Program-made: the position numbers and the translations under genes
Notes under the pieces: model-generated
The model's database searches: none
Seen by the model: the letters and a program-made list of their open reading frames with translations, nothing else
Told to the model about the DNA's origin: nothing
Source of the DNA: an uncultured Succinivibrionaceae bacterium
Lineage (GTDB): Bacteria; Pseudomonadota; Gammaproteobacteria; Enterobacterales; Succinivibrionaceae
Length of the DNA stretch: 64,000 nucleotides
NCBI GenBank assembly: GCA_944390105.1
Contig: CALXOV010000045.1
Span: 1-64,000, forward strand
Reading direction: 5' to 3'
Shown here: positions 18,702 through 30,398 of the stretch, one piece after another
Numbering within the stretch: the stretch's first letter is position 1
How the letters are laid out: each line of letters opens with the position of its first letter

Positions 18702-19631
18702 CTAAACTTTGTGATTAACGCGATCTTCCCATTCCTGATGGGCTTTTTTATCGGCGGCATTCACCTCCGCCAAAACACTTAAGTCCTCAGAGCTCAGCAA
18801 AGCGCCGAGCCTTTCTTGCAGCTGTGCCTGCAGACGCTTGGCATAATCCTTTTTTCCTTCTTCCTTACCCTTAGCCAGATACGGCATATCAAAATCTGCA
18901 CTCCAATCTGAGCCGGCAATAAAAGCCCCTTCCTCATCAGCAGGCCGCAACTTGTGCCCCTGAGCCAACTTCATCAGTGTCTCGACGTGCTTCACATGCC
19001 GCGCATGCTCAACCCGCATGCATGGCAGCTTAGCTCCCTGCGGACGCTGCCACCGCCGCACCATCCCCTGTACACTCGCGCCCTCTTCAAACTGCAGCGA
19101 AGCTTGGCCGCCGGTCATGGCGAGATAAACTTCGGCCAGCAGCTGCGCATCCAACAAGGCGCCGTGCTGCGTGCGGCGTGAATTGTCAATTTCATAGACG
19201 CGGCACAAATTATCAAGATTAGCCTGATTATTAGGATTAATCTTGCGAGCAAGCGCCACGGTGTCAACGATTTGGCACAGATCTGCCGTACGCTCAGGCA
19301 GACGCAGTAGCGTCCATTCCTTATCTAGAAAGGCAGTATCGAATCTTGCGTTATGAATCAAGAGCTCACTGCCGCGAATGAAGTCAATAAGCTGCGGCGC
19401 AATATCGGCAAAATGCGGCTTGTCAGCCAGCATTTCACTGCTAATGCCATGTACGCGCTGCGCTTCAGGATCTATCGGACGGTCAGGATTAATTAAAAAT
19501 CGCAATTGACGCCCCGTAATGCGGCGATCGACTATCTCCACACAACCAACTTCAATAATCCGATGCTCGCCGGGAGTACCGTCATCATTCTTACCGGTAG
19601 TTTCGGTGTCCAGTGCAACCTGCCGCAGCAT
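18702..19631 (-). CDS. dnaQ: DNA polymerase III epsilon subunit (3'-5' proofreading exonuclease)
   Basis: Proofreading subunit of the replicase core. Exonuclease motifs are D-T-E-T-T-G at 8-13, N-A-R-F-D near 94-98, and H-G-A-L-L-D-A at 156-162. A clamp-binding sequence Q-A-S-L-Q-F lies at 176-181, where E. coli has Q-T-S-M-A-F. At 309 residues the protein is about 65 longer than E. coli DnaQ (243); the extra C-terminal part is charged and includes K-G-K-E-E-G-K-K. Divergent to rnhA, as in E. coli. Confidence 0.94.
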   Translation of the reverse strand: MLRQVALDTETTGKNDDGTPGEHRIIEVGCVEIVDRRITGRQLRFLINPDRPIDPEAQRVHGISSEMLADKPHFADIAPQLIDFIRGSELLIHNARFDTAFLDKEWTLLRLPERTADLCQIVDTVALARKINPNNQANLDNLCRVYEIDNSRRTQHGALLDAQLLAEVYLAMTGGQASLQFEEGASVQGMVRRWQRPQGAKLPCMRVEHARHVKHVETLMKLAQGHKLRPADEEGAFIAGSDWSADFDMPYLAKGKEEGKKDYAKRLQAQLQERLGALLSSEDLSVLAEVNAADKKAHQEWEDRVNHKV

Positions 19632-20045
19632 TTACTATAACCTCACCTTGCCATTTTCCCGCTGTGGGGCTCATTGTAACCTAAAATAGCGAATGCACCT
19701 GCAAAGCCGCACTAGCGCGTTAACCACCCCGGCAGACCACTGCTTCGTAAGCGTAAAGTGCGATCAGGCCTGCATAAATTAGCCATCAATAAATGAAAAA
19801 TTGCAGGTAAAAATAAAAATTGCTTGTGCTAAACCATATATTTACTTTTTTCTGTGATCTAGATCATATTTTTTATAATTCGTCATAGTGATTTTAACAG
19901 TTTTGTGAGCTGAAATGGATTTTAATCATACAGCAGCGTATAATCAGGCCATACTTATATTCCACTTGGCATGCAGAACGGCCGGTGGATACAGTCCAAG
20001 CTCTCGCTAAAGAGGCTTGGCGCAGGTACAGGAGAGCGCCCGCCG
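19632..20045. promoter_or_regulatory. Divergent dnaQ-rnhA intergenic region with CRP/FNR-like site
   Basis: A 414-bp AT-rich region without a convincing gene. It contains TGTGATCTAGATCATA at 19853-19868, with one perfect CRP half-site (TGTGA) and an imperfect second half, and a TATAAT at 19874-19879 immediately after it. These are candidate regulator and promoter elements for rnhA. An open frame from 19971 extends the RNase HI frame upstream but does not match the family. Confidence 0.4.
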
Positions 20046-20507
20046 GTGAAGGAAGTAAACATCTATGCTGACGGCTCGTGCTTAAACAATCCCGGACCGG
20101 GAGGCTACGGGGTTATTCTCAGATACAAAGAGCACGAAAAAGAGCTGGCGGCGGGGTACAAGCTGACGACCAATAACCGCATGGAATTAACCGCGGTGAT
20201 CGTCGCCTTAAATAGTTTAAAAGAGCCGTGCCGGGTTCAGATATGTACTGACAGCCAGTACGTCAAGAATGGCATCACGTCGTGGATTAAAACCTGGAAG
20301 AAAAACGGCTGGAAGACCAGCTCGAAAGCGCCGGTCAAAAATCGGGATTTGTGGCAGCAACTGGATGAAGCATGCCAGCGGCATGAACTTCAGTGGACTT
20401 GGGTCAAGGGCCATGCAGGACACGCAGAAAATGAACGCTGCGACGTGCTGGCTCGTACTGCCGCACAGGGGAGCAATTTAGCCATTGACGCTGGTTTTGT
20501 TCCCTAA
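20046..20507 (+). CDS. rnhA: Ribonuclease HI
   Basis: Degrades RNA in RNA-DNA hybrids. Using GTG at 20046 gives 153 residues (E. coli 155) and the usual N-terminus [12 protein letters not shown]. Catalytic residues D9, E47, D69 and D133 are all present, as is the basic protrusion K-x-W-K-K-N-G-W-K. The open frame reaches an ATG at 19971, but those 25 residues do not resemble the family. GGAG lies upstream at a slightly long distance. Divergent from dnaQ, upstream of mltD. Confidence 0.94.
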   Translation: MKEVNIYADGSCLNNPGPGGYGVILRYKEHEKELAAGYKLTTNNRMELTAVIVALNSLKEPCRVQICTDSQYVKNGITSWIKTWKKNGWKTSSKAPVKNRDLWQQLDEACQRHELQWTWVKGHAGHAENERCDVLARTAAQGSNLAIDAGFVP

Positions 20508-20546
20508 GTTGTCAACTAGTGTCGCCAAGGCGGCAAGCAGGTAGGA

Positions 20547-21608
20547 ATGATTAGAAAAACTCTTTTGATATTAGGCTCCTTAGTATTAAGCGCGATGGTA
20601 GCAGTTTCAGCCTGCTCCAGCAGCGTAAATACCGCTGCCGGTGATCAAAAAAATTTAGAAAATCAGCTTTCTGCAGCTGTACAGCGGGAAAAGATCATTA
20701 ATGCTGAGAACACCTCTCTGTGGAACAGCGAGCTGTTCAACGACAGTCTGTTTACCTTAAACATCAAGCTGACGCCCAGCGAGCGCAAGGAAGCCCATCG
20801 CTTAGCGCGTTCGTTTGAAGATCACATGGAAAATTCTTCGCTTTTCATGTATCACCTGTTAAGCGAACTTAAAGCACGCGGTATGCCGATTGAACTGGCT
20901 GCGCTACCACTTGTGGAAAGCGGCTTTAATCCGCGCGCCCGCTCACATGCCGGAGCCCATGGTCCGTGGCAGTTTATCCGCGCCACCGGCAAGGCCTACG
21001 GCTTAGAGCGCACCAAAAATTATGATGAGTTCTACGACTTTATCGCATCTACTGATGCCTCACTGCGCTACCTCGATCATCTGTATCAGGAATGCGGCAA
21101 GAACTGGGATCTAGCAATTGCCGCCTACAATCAGGGTGAGTTTGGCATCAAGCGCGCGATTCGCCGCGCGCAGCAGGCCGGAGTTAAAGAACTTAATGCC
21201 GATACGGTAAAGCTGTCGGCTGGGGCTCGCGCTTACGTACGCCGCTTCCATGCCTATGCCGATATCTTAAAGAATCCGGATAAGTACGGTGTGGATCGTC
21301 CGGAAATTAAGAATCGTCCAGCCTTCAAACGCGTGCAAATCGCCGGCCGCGTCAACTCCATGCAGCAGGCCTCCAAACTGTCGGGAGTGAAGCTCTCTAC
21401 GCTACGCCATTTAAATGCCGGTTATCTGTCTGATTCGCTGCAAAGCAATAAACCGCGCGGGCTGCTGGTGCCGATTGAAAATGCGCGCCGCTTAGAAAAG
21501 GCTATCGGCATTGATGTGCTCAATGAGCAAGGCGGCACCGACGCCATGCTCTCGGCGGCAGCTAACAGCGCCCCGAGCGAAGAGGGCACCACTACCGCCA
21601 ATAACTAA
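20547..21608 (+). CDS. mltD: Membrane-bound lytic murein transglycosylase D-like lipoprotein
   Basis: Cleaves peptidoglycan to 1,6-anhydro-muropeptides. Lipobox V-S-A-C with C23 predicts a lipoprotein. The SLT domain (about 105-240) contains catalytic E124 in L-V-E-S-G-F-N-P and then S-H-A-G-A-H-G-P-W-Q-F and A-A-Y-N-Q-G. The remaining C-terminus (about 260-330) is short and shows no clear LysM repeats, whereas E. coli MltD (452 aa) carries LysM. Genomic position beside rnhA and dnaQ is the same as in E. coli. A Ser/Thr/Asn-rich tail ends the protein. Confidence 0.88.
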   Translation: MIRKTLLILGSLVLSAMVAVSACSSSVNTAAGDQKNLENQLSAAVQREKIINAENTSLWNSELFNDSLFTLNIKLTPSERKEAHRLARSFEDHMENSSLFMYHLLSELKARGMPIELAALPLVESGFNPRARSHAGAHGPWQFIRATGKAYGLERTKNYDEFYDFIASTDASLRYLDHLYQECGKNWDLAIAAYNQGEFGIKRAIRRAQQAGVKELNADTVKLSAGARAYVRRFHAYADILKNPDKYGVDRPEIKNRPAFKRVQIAGRVNSMQQASKLSGVKLSTLRHLNAGYLSDSLQSNKPRGLLVPIENARRLEKAIGIDVLNEQGGTDAMLSAAANSAPSEEGTTTANN

Positions 21609-21627
21609 CAAACTTTTTTCCCGTAAA

Positions 21628-21648
21628 CTCAGGCCGCCTCGGCCTGAG
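21628..21648. terminator. Bidirectional hairpin between mltD and ligA
   Basis: CTCAGGCCG (21628-21636) and CGGCCTGAG (21640-21648) form a 9-bp stem with a 3-nt loop between convergent mltD and ligA. On the minus strand the stem is followed by TTTACGGGAAAAAAG, on the plus strand by no T-run. Confidence 0.55.
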
Positions 21649-21704
21649 CATGGCCCGCCGCTTGCCTCCCCCGCGCTTAGGCACGGATAAGGGCGCGGCT
21701 TGAG

Positions 21705-24534
<2,830 letters not shown>

Positions 24535-24765
24535 ATAAGCTCCGAAATAATCTTGCAAAAAAATTAAGCTGCCGGCTGGATGCTGCCGCATTTAAACTTC
24601 AATTATAGCTGACTACAGGCTAACTGCGCGGACGGGGGTAAAAATCCACGTCCTAATTAAGCTTTTCACTGCACCTGCGGGACAACGTCCCGGCACGTGT
24701 ACTTCCTGCTACAATTTAGGGGAGGAAGAATTGGCGTTATGCCGCCCATTTAGGTACAAAACATC

Positions 24766-25527
24766 ATGACGCAACTGCAGCCCAATCGCGACTTAAGACT
24801 TTCTGAAGCTCTGAGCATTCTGTTTGATGGACTTAAAATTGCTCTGTCCAAAGAGTGCCGACTCTACATCATCATTCCCATCATTATCAACTTTTTACTC
24901 TTAACCGGCCTGTCCTATCTGCTCATCACCTACGTCAATCAGTGGATTAATGAGCTCACCGGCGGTATGCCCGCTATCATCAGCGCACTCATCTCCGGGC
25001 TTTTAGTCATCAGCGCCGTGCTGGCCGGATGTTATTTTTTCAGTACCTTTGCCACGTTGATTGCCTCACCTTTCTATGGACTCTTATCCGATAAGGTTGA
25101 GCTCAAGCTTACCGGCAAGGCATCTAGCGATGACTCATTACTCTACATTATTAAAAGCACCCCGAAGATCATCATGCGCGAAGTGCACAAACAGCTTTAT
25201 TTCCTGCCGCGTGCGCTAGTGTGTCTTATCATCTTATTTATTCCGCTACTCAATATTGTGTCGCCAATTTTGTGGTTCATGCTGACTTCTTGGATGGGTT
25301 GTCTGCAATACTGCGACTATGCCTATGACAATCACAAGATCTCATTTCATGACATGCGCCGCGACATCAGCACGCATCGCCTGCATTCCTTTGTTTTCGG
25401 TATGGTGATCACCTTACTGCTTACCATCCCGATCTTCAATCTACTGGTCCCGCCGGCGGCGGTGTGCGCCGGCACCAAGTATTACTTAAGACTGCAGGAA
25501 GTCTTTAAGTTGCAGGAGGTAGCCTAA
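24766..25527 (+). CDS. cysZ: Sulfate transporter CysZ (EI24 family)
   Basis: Inner-membrane sulfate uptake protein. The 253 residues (E. coli 253) include hydrophobic segments near 32-56, 68-96, 148-172 and 205-232, with the family pattern A-S-P-F-Y-G-L-L-S-D-K-V-E after the second. The N-terminal L-R-L-S-E-A-L-S-I-L-F-D-G matches E. coli-type CysZ. Its stop overlaps the next start (TAATG), placing it in one operon with the ptsI-like and crr-like genes. No cysK follows, unlike E. coli. Confidence 0.9.
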   Translation: MTQLQPNRDLRLSEALSILFDGLKIALSKECRLYIIIPIIINFLLLTGLSYLLITYVNQWINELTGGMPAIISALISGLLVISAVLAGCYFFSTFATLIASPFYGLLSDKVELKLTGKASSDDSLLYIIKSTPKIIMREVHKQLYFLPRALVCLIILFIPLLNIVSPILWFMLTSWMGCLQYCDYAYDNHKISFHDMRRDISTHRLHSFVFGMVITLLLTIPIFNLLVPPAAVCAGTKYYLRLQEVFKLQEVA

Positions 25528-27191
25528 TGTATTCACTTACCGGCATGGCAGTTTCTGAGGGTGCAGCGGCCGGCAGCGCGTTGCAGTTGCGCTGTCCGCG
25601 CATTGCCCCCCGCATTCAATCAGGGCACATTGAGCCTGAAGCCGAGATAGCTGCCTTTGAACGAACCTGTCGCGATTTTGTCGCTAGGCTCTATCAAGTC
25701 ATGCAGGGTACTGCCCCAGATAAGGTGCGCGATCTCTTCGGCGCAGTAGCAGGTTTCATTCAATCAGAAAGCAATCAAAGCGCGATTAAAAATTTAATTC
25801 ACGGCGGCATGAGCGCACGCGCAGCCTGCACTTCGGTTTTGCTGGATAACCTCAAAGTTTTCGGTAGCAGCGATGATGTTGAAATCAAAGCTCAGGTGCG
25901 CGAACTTAATGCACTAGCGCGCGAATTTATTGCCTCGCTAGATCAAGAAAACAGCGACAGCTTTATCCTCCCCGAGCTCACTGAGCCTACCGTAATTGTG
26001 GCGCAAGATTTAAGCCCGGCGCGCTTTTTATGCCTGCGTACCGAATTTGTCAGCGCAGTGGTACTTGAAGGCGGCATGGCCTCGGGGCATCTTGGCGTAG
26101 TATTGCGTGAGTTGCGCATTCCGGCCTTATTCTCGGTAATTGGCGCTAGCTCAATTAAAGACGGTGAGCGCGTGTTAGTGGATGCAACTAATTCTGCTTT
26201 AATCGTTGAACCGCCGCAAGAGGCCTTAACTGAGCTGTTACACAATCAAGTAATGCCGCCTGATTATGAAGATGACGGCTCATTAAGCTCCAATATCACG
26301 GTAGCCTGCTCCATCGGCGCAGCGCGCGAGCTTGAGGTTAATCAGGCAATTACCCGCCACGGCTTGGGGCTTTTGCGTTCCGAGTTTTTATACTTAGGAT
26401 CCGATCATGAGCCCTCTGAAGAGGAAATGCTCAGCTGCTTTGCCCAGCTCTTTGCGCAAATTCCTGACTACGCACCGATTACCGCACGTACCTTTGACTT
26501 TGCCGGCGATAAAAAACCGATTTTTACCCTAAATCTTGATGATAAAGGTCCGCTGCACGGCTACGGTGCATGCGTGGGTAGCGTACTTATCAAAAAAGAG
26601 ATCCGTGCTATGCTGCAGGCTGCGCCCGATCGCGCTATCAGCATTGTATTTCCCTTAGTCAGCCGTTTTTCGGAGGCTAAATACCTAAACGATCTGCTGT
26701 GTGCGGCCATTGATGAGCTGCACGCTGAAGGCAAGCCCTGTGCGCACAGCAGCAGCGCCTTGATGATTGAAACGCCGGCGGCGGTGCTCTCGGCCAAGGC
26801 TTTTGCCGCACTATCCTCGCGTTTTATCATTGGTACTAGCTCGCTTGCCGAATATGCCAGCGCCCCGCGCGCGCCTGATGCGTCCTTTACCCCAGCCTTA
26901 GCCAAGATGATTGCACTGGCCTGCCAAGGTGCGCATGAGGCTAAAGTTAAGGTTGGGGTTGCCGGACGCTTTGCCGCGCGCGTCGAGTTATTGCCCTTTT
27001 TCCTGCAGTTAGGGGCCGATTACATCAGCGTCGATTCCTATTCCGTTCCCAAGGTCTGTGCCGCTCTCGAGCGCCTGGATACCGACAAACATGCCCCGCG
27101 TTTTAATCCTGATCTTTACGATAAAGTGATGGCACTGACGACCGGGCGCGATATTACCGCCCTTATCAATAATCTGAACTTTTTGGGGTAG
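25527..27191 (+). CDS. ptsI: Divergent PTS enzyme I homologue with altered catalytic sites
   Basis: Full-length (554 aa, E. coli 575) enzyme I architecture: N-terminal swivel/HPr-binding part (1-225) and C-terminal PEP-binding barrel (about 255-554). Several catalytic features are changed. The active-site loop reads G-G-M-A-S-G-H at 182-188 instead of G-G-R-T-S-H, so the histidine is shifted by one residue. G-T-N-D-L is G-T-S-S-L (436-440), removing the Asn-Asp pair for PEP and magnesium. M-C-G-E-L is V-A-G-R-F (478-482), removing the catalytic cysteine. Arginines at R-T-F-D and I-R-A-M-L and the glutamate of I-E-T-P-A-A remain. PEP-dependent autophosphorylation is therefore doubtful. Coupled to cysZ (1-bp overlap) and 2 bp before the crr-like gene; no ptsH is nearby. 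Confidence 0.88.
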   Translation: MYSLTGMAVSEGAAAGSALQLRCPRIAPRIQSGHIEPEAEIAAFERTCRDFVARLYQVMQGTAPDKVRDLFGAVAGFIQSESNQSAIKNLIHGGMSARAACTSVLLDNLKVFGSSDDVEIKAQVRELNALAREFIASLDQENSDSFILPELTEPTVIVAQDLSPARFLCLRTEFVSAVVLEGGMASGHLGVVLRELRIPALFSVIGASSIKDGERVLVDATNSALIVEPPQEALTELLHNQVMPPDYEDDGSLSSNITVACSIGAARELEVNQAITRHGLGLLRSEFLYLGSDHEPSEEEMLSCFAQLFAQIPDYAPITARTFDFAGDKKPIFTLNLDDKGPLHGYGACVGSVLIKKEIRAMLQAAPDRAISIVFPLVSRFSEAKYLNDLLCAAIDELHAEGKPCAHSSSALMIETPAAVLSAKAFAALSSRFIIGTSSLAEYASAPRAPDASFTPALAKMIALACQGAHEAKVKVGVAGRFAARVELLPFFLQLGADYISVDSYSVPKVCAALERLDTDKHAPRFNPDLYDKVMALTTGRDITALINNLNFLG

Positions 27192-27193
27192 CC

Positions 27194-27706
27194 ATGTCAT
27201 TTTTATCGCATCTATTCCATTCCACCCCCTCTGAGGATGAAGTCGACTTAGTGCTGTATGCGCCCTTAAACGGCACCCTGTTGCCATTATCTGAAGTACC
27301 GGACGTGGTGATTTCCGAAAAAATTGTCGGCGACGGCGTAGCCATCATCCCGGACAGCGAGACTATTTTCGCCCCCTGCGACGGCACCATTGCCAGACTC
27401 TTGGCCACCAATACCGCGTTTTCGATTAAAACCGCTCAGAATTTGGAGATTTACGTCAGCTTTGGCATCGGTACGCTTGATTTTCAGGGTGAGGGCTTTT
27501 TCTCTCGCGCGCAGGTAGGTCAACCGGTCAAACGCGGCGATCCTATCATTCAGGTAGACATGTCGGTATTAAATGACCGCATTAAATCCACAGTTACCTC
27601 GATGATTGTAGTGCGCTCCTCGGGGGCTATCGATCATGTAACGGCCGGCACCGGCAAAGCGGTAGCCGGAGTTACGCCCTGCGCGTGGGTGACGCTGCAG
27701 CATTAG
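27194..27706 (+). CDS. crr: EIIA-Glc (Crr) homologue lacking both active-site histidines
   Basis: A 170-residue protein that aligns over its whole length with EIIA-Glc (E. coli 169): A-P-L-N-G, V-P-D-V-V-I-S-E-K-I-V-G-D-G at 35-48, D-G-T-I, T-N-x-A-F-S-I, F-G-I-x-T and G-E-G-F. Position 74 is Thr where E. coli has His75, and position 89 is Ser (Y-V-S-F-G-I) where E. coli has the phosphorylated His90. It cannot take part in normal phosphotransfer. Retention of the fold in a tight operon with the altered enzyme I suggests a regulatory or structural role. That role is inferred. Confidence 0.9.
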   Translation: MSFLSHLFHSTPSEDEVDLVLYAPLNGTLLPLSEVPDVVISEKIVGDGVAIIPDSETIFAPCDGTIARLLATNTAFSIKTAQNLEIYVSFGIGTLDFQGEGFFSRAQVGQPVKRGDPIIQVDMSVLNDRIKSTVTSMIVVRSSGAIDHVTAGTGKAVAGVTPCAWVTLQH

Positions 27707-28611
27707 GCTCGCGGATGAGCCTTGCGGTAGAGCGCATGCAAGCGCGCGGTCGCCACATGGGTATAAATTTGCGTGGTGGTGAGATTGCTGTGCCCAAGCA
27801 GCATCTGCACCGCGCGTAAGTCCGCATCATGATTGAGCAGATGCGTGGCAAAAGCATGACGAAAAGTATGCGGTGAAGGCAGCGCATCAAGCCCCAGCTG
27901 CCGCCCATACTTGCGCACAATCCCCCAAAAGCTCTGGCGGGTTAAAGCGCCGCCTTTTTGCGAAAGGAACACGAAGCTCCCCGCTGCGCCGTCCTCCCCG
28001 CGCGCATTAAGATAGCGCTGCAGCCATTGCTGCGCACTGTGATTGAACGGCACTATGCGCTCTTTTCCGCCCTTGCCTTTAATCAGCACGTAGCATTCAT
28101 GCAAATGTAACTCTTCTAAGGTAAGGCCGGTCAATTCGCTGACGCGCAGCCCGGTTGCATACAGAAGCTCCAGCATCGCCTTATCGCGCAGCCCCACTAA
28201 GGTAGAAATATTCGGGGCCTGCAGAAAAGCGCTGACCGTATGTTCGCTTAAGACTTTAGGCAAGGTCTGCGGACGCTTGGGATTGTCAATATGCACTAAA
28301 GGATCGTCGCTGCGTTGCTTGGTCAAGATAAGATAGTGCGTCAGCGCTCGCAGTGCTACTAGCCAGCGCGCCTGCGAACTGACCGCCTGCGCGCGATTGT
28401 CCCACAGATAGGCCTGAACATCGGCAGCAGTGAAATTAAGCACATTAAGCCCGCGCGCCGCTAAAAAGATCGCAAAGCGTGCCACGTCGCGCACATAACT
28501 GCTAATAGTCTGTGCCGACAAAGCCCGCTCGAGGAGCAGATAATCCTCAAAACCCCGGACAATGGCACTATCTAGCGCCGCGCCCAATGCCGACTGCGTA
28601 TCTTTCATCAT
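27703..28611 (-). CDS. xerD: Site-specific tyrosine recombinase XerD
   Basis: With XerC it resolves chromosome dimers at dif. The start at 28611 (GGGGA upstream) gives 302 residues; a much longer open frame upstream runs through a terminator and is rejected. The N-terminal SAM-like domain is followed by the catalytic domain with the Arg in A-T-G-L-R-V-S-E-L, H-T-F-R-H-A-F-A-T-H-L-L, L-L-G-H-S and catalytic Tyr in T-Q-I-Y-T-H-V. The ending H-P-R-A and N-H-D-A-D-L-R-A-V-Q-M-L-L-G-H-S are closer to XerD than XerC. Overlaps the crr-like gene by 4 bp, convergent. Confidence 0.92.
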   Translation of the reverse strand: MMKDTQSALGAALDSAIVRGFEDYLLLERALSAQTISSYVRDVARFAIFLAARGLNVLNFTAADVQAYLWDNRAQAVSSQARWLVALRALTHYLILTKQRSDDPLVHIDNPKRPQTLPKVLSEHTVSAFLQAPNISTLVGLRDKAMLELLYATGLRVSELTGLTLEELHLHECYVLIKGKGGKERIVPFNHSAQQWLQRYLNARGEDGAAGSFVFLSQKGGALTRQSFWGIVRKYGRQLGLDALPSPHTFRHAFATHLLNHDADLRAVQMLLGHSNLTTTQIYTHVATARLHALYRKAHPRA

Positions 28612-28800
28612 TTTCCCCGTCTTGCGCAACTTCCTGCCAGCATTATCTAAAGGCGTTTTAGTAAATACAAGGGTCCACGTGTAAAGTGCAGTTAAGAGCA
28701 GCACCTTTAGGCGTGTAGCAGGTAAGAGCGAAAACTTGCCAAGTAAAAGGCGATAACAAATTAAGGAAAGCTTAGATATTAAAAGATGTAAGCGCAAAGC

Positions 28801-28837
28801 AGAAAAAAGCAGCGTGAACCTAACCCCTAGGTCACGC
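28801..28837 (-). terminator. Rho-independent terminator of pntAB
   Basis: On the minus strand GCGTGACCTA (28837-28828) pairs with TAGGTTCACGC (28822-28812, one bulged base) around a short loop and is followed by TGCTTTTTT. It lies 42 bp after the pntB stop. Confidence 0.85.
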
Positions 28838-28878
28838 CGCAAAAGCCAGGATTATCTCCTGACAAGGAGGTACATTAA

Positions 28879-30378
28879 TTACAAGTTAGCGACAATTTCT
28901 TCAACCGACTTCTTAGCATCGCCAAAGCACATCGCGGTATTCTCCTTGAAGAACAGCGGATTCTGCACGCCAGCGTAGCCGGTATTCATTGAACGCTTAA
29001 ACACCACCACATTACGGGCCTTCCACACCTCGAGCACCGGCATGCCAGCAATCGGGCTGTTAGGATTTTCTAAGGCCGCCGGGTTGACGGTGTCGTTGGC
29101 ACCGATCACCAGTACGGTATCGGTATTCTCAAAGTCGTCATTGATTTCATCCATCTCAAACACGATGTCGTACGGCACCTTAGCCTCAGCTAAAAGCACA
29201 TTCATATGACCCGGCAGACGGCCGGCTACCGGATGGATGGCAAAACGCACCTGCACGCCGCGTGCCTGCAGTTTTTCAGTCATCTGCGCTACCGCATTCT
29301 GCGCCTGCGCCACGGCCATACCGTAACCCGGAGCAATGATGACGGAAGAGGAGTTCTTTAAGAGCTCGGCCACTTCAGGGCACTTAAGCTCGCGATACTC
29401 GCCCATTTCCTCATCGCCTGATGCCGCTGCGCCTTCGTTGCCAAAGCCGCCAGCGATCACAGAGATAAAGGAGCGGTTCATCGCGCGGCACATGATGTAG
29501 GACAGAATAGCACCTGACGAACCAACCAGCGCACCGGTAACGATGAGCAGGTCATTGCTTAACATGAAGCCCGATGCCGCAGCCGCCCAGCCTGAGTAGG
29601 AGTTGAGCATCGAAATCACGACCGGCATATCCGCACCGCCGATGGCGGCAACTAAATGCACGCCGAAGGCAAAAGCGATTAAGGTCATGATGATAAGCGG
29701 AGCCACCGACGGGGTTTCAGAGGCCATGAACCAAATCATCAGGAAGAGCGACACAATCAGCGCGCCTAAGTTCAGCCAGTGACCGCCCGGGATCATCAGC
29801 GGCTGCGACTTGAATACACGCAGCTTGTAAGTGCCATTGAGCTTGCCATAGGCGACAATAGAGCCGGTGAAGGTAACCGCACCGATGAATACGCCAAGGA
29901 AGATCTCAACTAAGTGAGTATTGAGCTCACCTACCGTCATGCCGGTAGCGGCTCCGGCAGCTGCAGCTCCCGCAGATTCAAGTAGCGCGGCAATTTCATC
30001 TGCCGTCGCATTGATCGGAATGGTAATGGTCTCCGGAGCGACGCCGCCTAACTCTAAGAAGCTGTTGTAGCCGACGAGTACCGCCGCCAAGCCCACGAAG
30101 CTATGCAAGCAGGCGATCATTTCCGGCATCTGCGTCATGGCAACTTTACGGGCCACGTAAATACCGATACCCGCACCAACCGCCATCGCAATGATGATTA
30201 AGATGAAGCCAACTGCACTTTCGACCTGGGCAAAGGTTGCCAGCAACGCAATGGTCATACCGACCATACCCGAGAGGCAGCCTAATTTAGCAGTTTCCTG
30301 CTTAGACAGGCCGGCAAGCGCCAAAATGAACAGCAGTGCGGCCAAAATATAGGCCATATGGATAGGACCTAAAATCAT
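28879..30378 (-). CDS. pntB: NAD(P) transhydrogenase subunit beta
   Basis: Membrane subunit of the proton-translocating transhydrogenase that makes NADPH from NADH. The 499 residues hold about nine membrane segments in the first 300, with [12 protein letters not shown]. The soluble NADP-binding domain III (from about 330) has [29 protein letters not shown] and G-A-N-D-T-V-N-P. Start at 30378 has GGGGGA upstream. An insertion of Ala/Gly-rich sequence occurs near 130-150. Follows pntA by 20 bp. Confidence 0.96.
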   Translation of the reverse strand: MILGPIHMAYILAALLFILALAGLSKQETAKLGCLSGMVGMTIALLATFAQVESAVGFILIIIAMAVGAGIGIYVARKVAMTQMPEMIACLHSFVGLAAVLVGYNSFLELGGVAPETITIPINATADEIAALLESAGAAAAGAATGMTVGELNTHLVEIFLGVFIGAVTFTGSIVAYGKLNGTYKLRVFKSQPLMIPGGHWLNLGALIVSLFLMIWFMASETPSVAPLIIMTLIAFAFGVHLVAAIGGADMPVVISMLNSYSGWAAAASGFMLSNDLLIVTGALVGSSGAILSYIMCRAMNRSFISVIAGGFGNEGAAASGDEEMGEYRELKCPEVAELLKNSSSVIIAPGYGMAVAQAQNAVAQMTEKLQARGVQVRFAIHPVAGRLPGHMNVLLAEAKVPYDIVFEMDEINDDFENTDTVLVIGANDTVNPAALENPNSPIAGMPVLEVWKARNVVVFKRSMNTGYAGVQNPLFFKENTAMCFGDAKKSVEEIVANL

Positions 30379-30398
30379 TTTTTAATTCCCCCTAACCT

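Noticed and set aside
27703-28842. Extended XerD frame with a 77-residue N-terminal addition
   Set aside because: The extension crosses the pntB terminator and has no family similarity; the ATG at 28611 gives standard XerD length.
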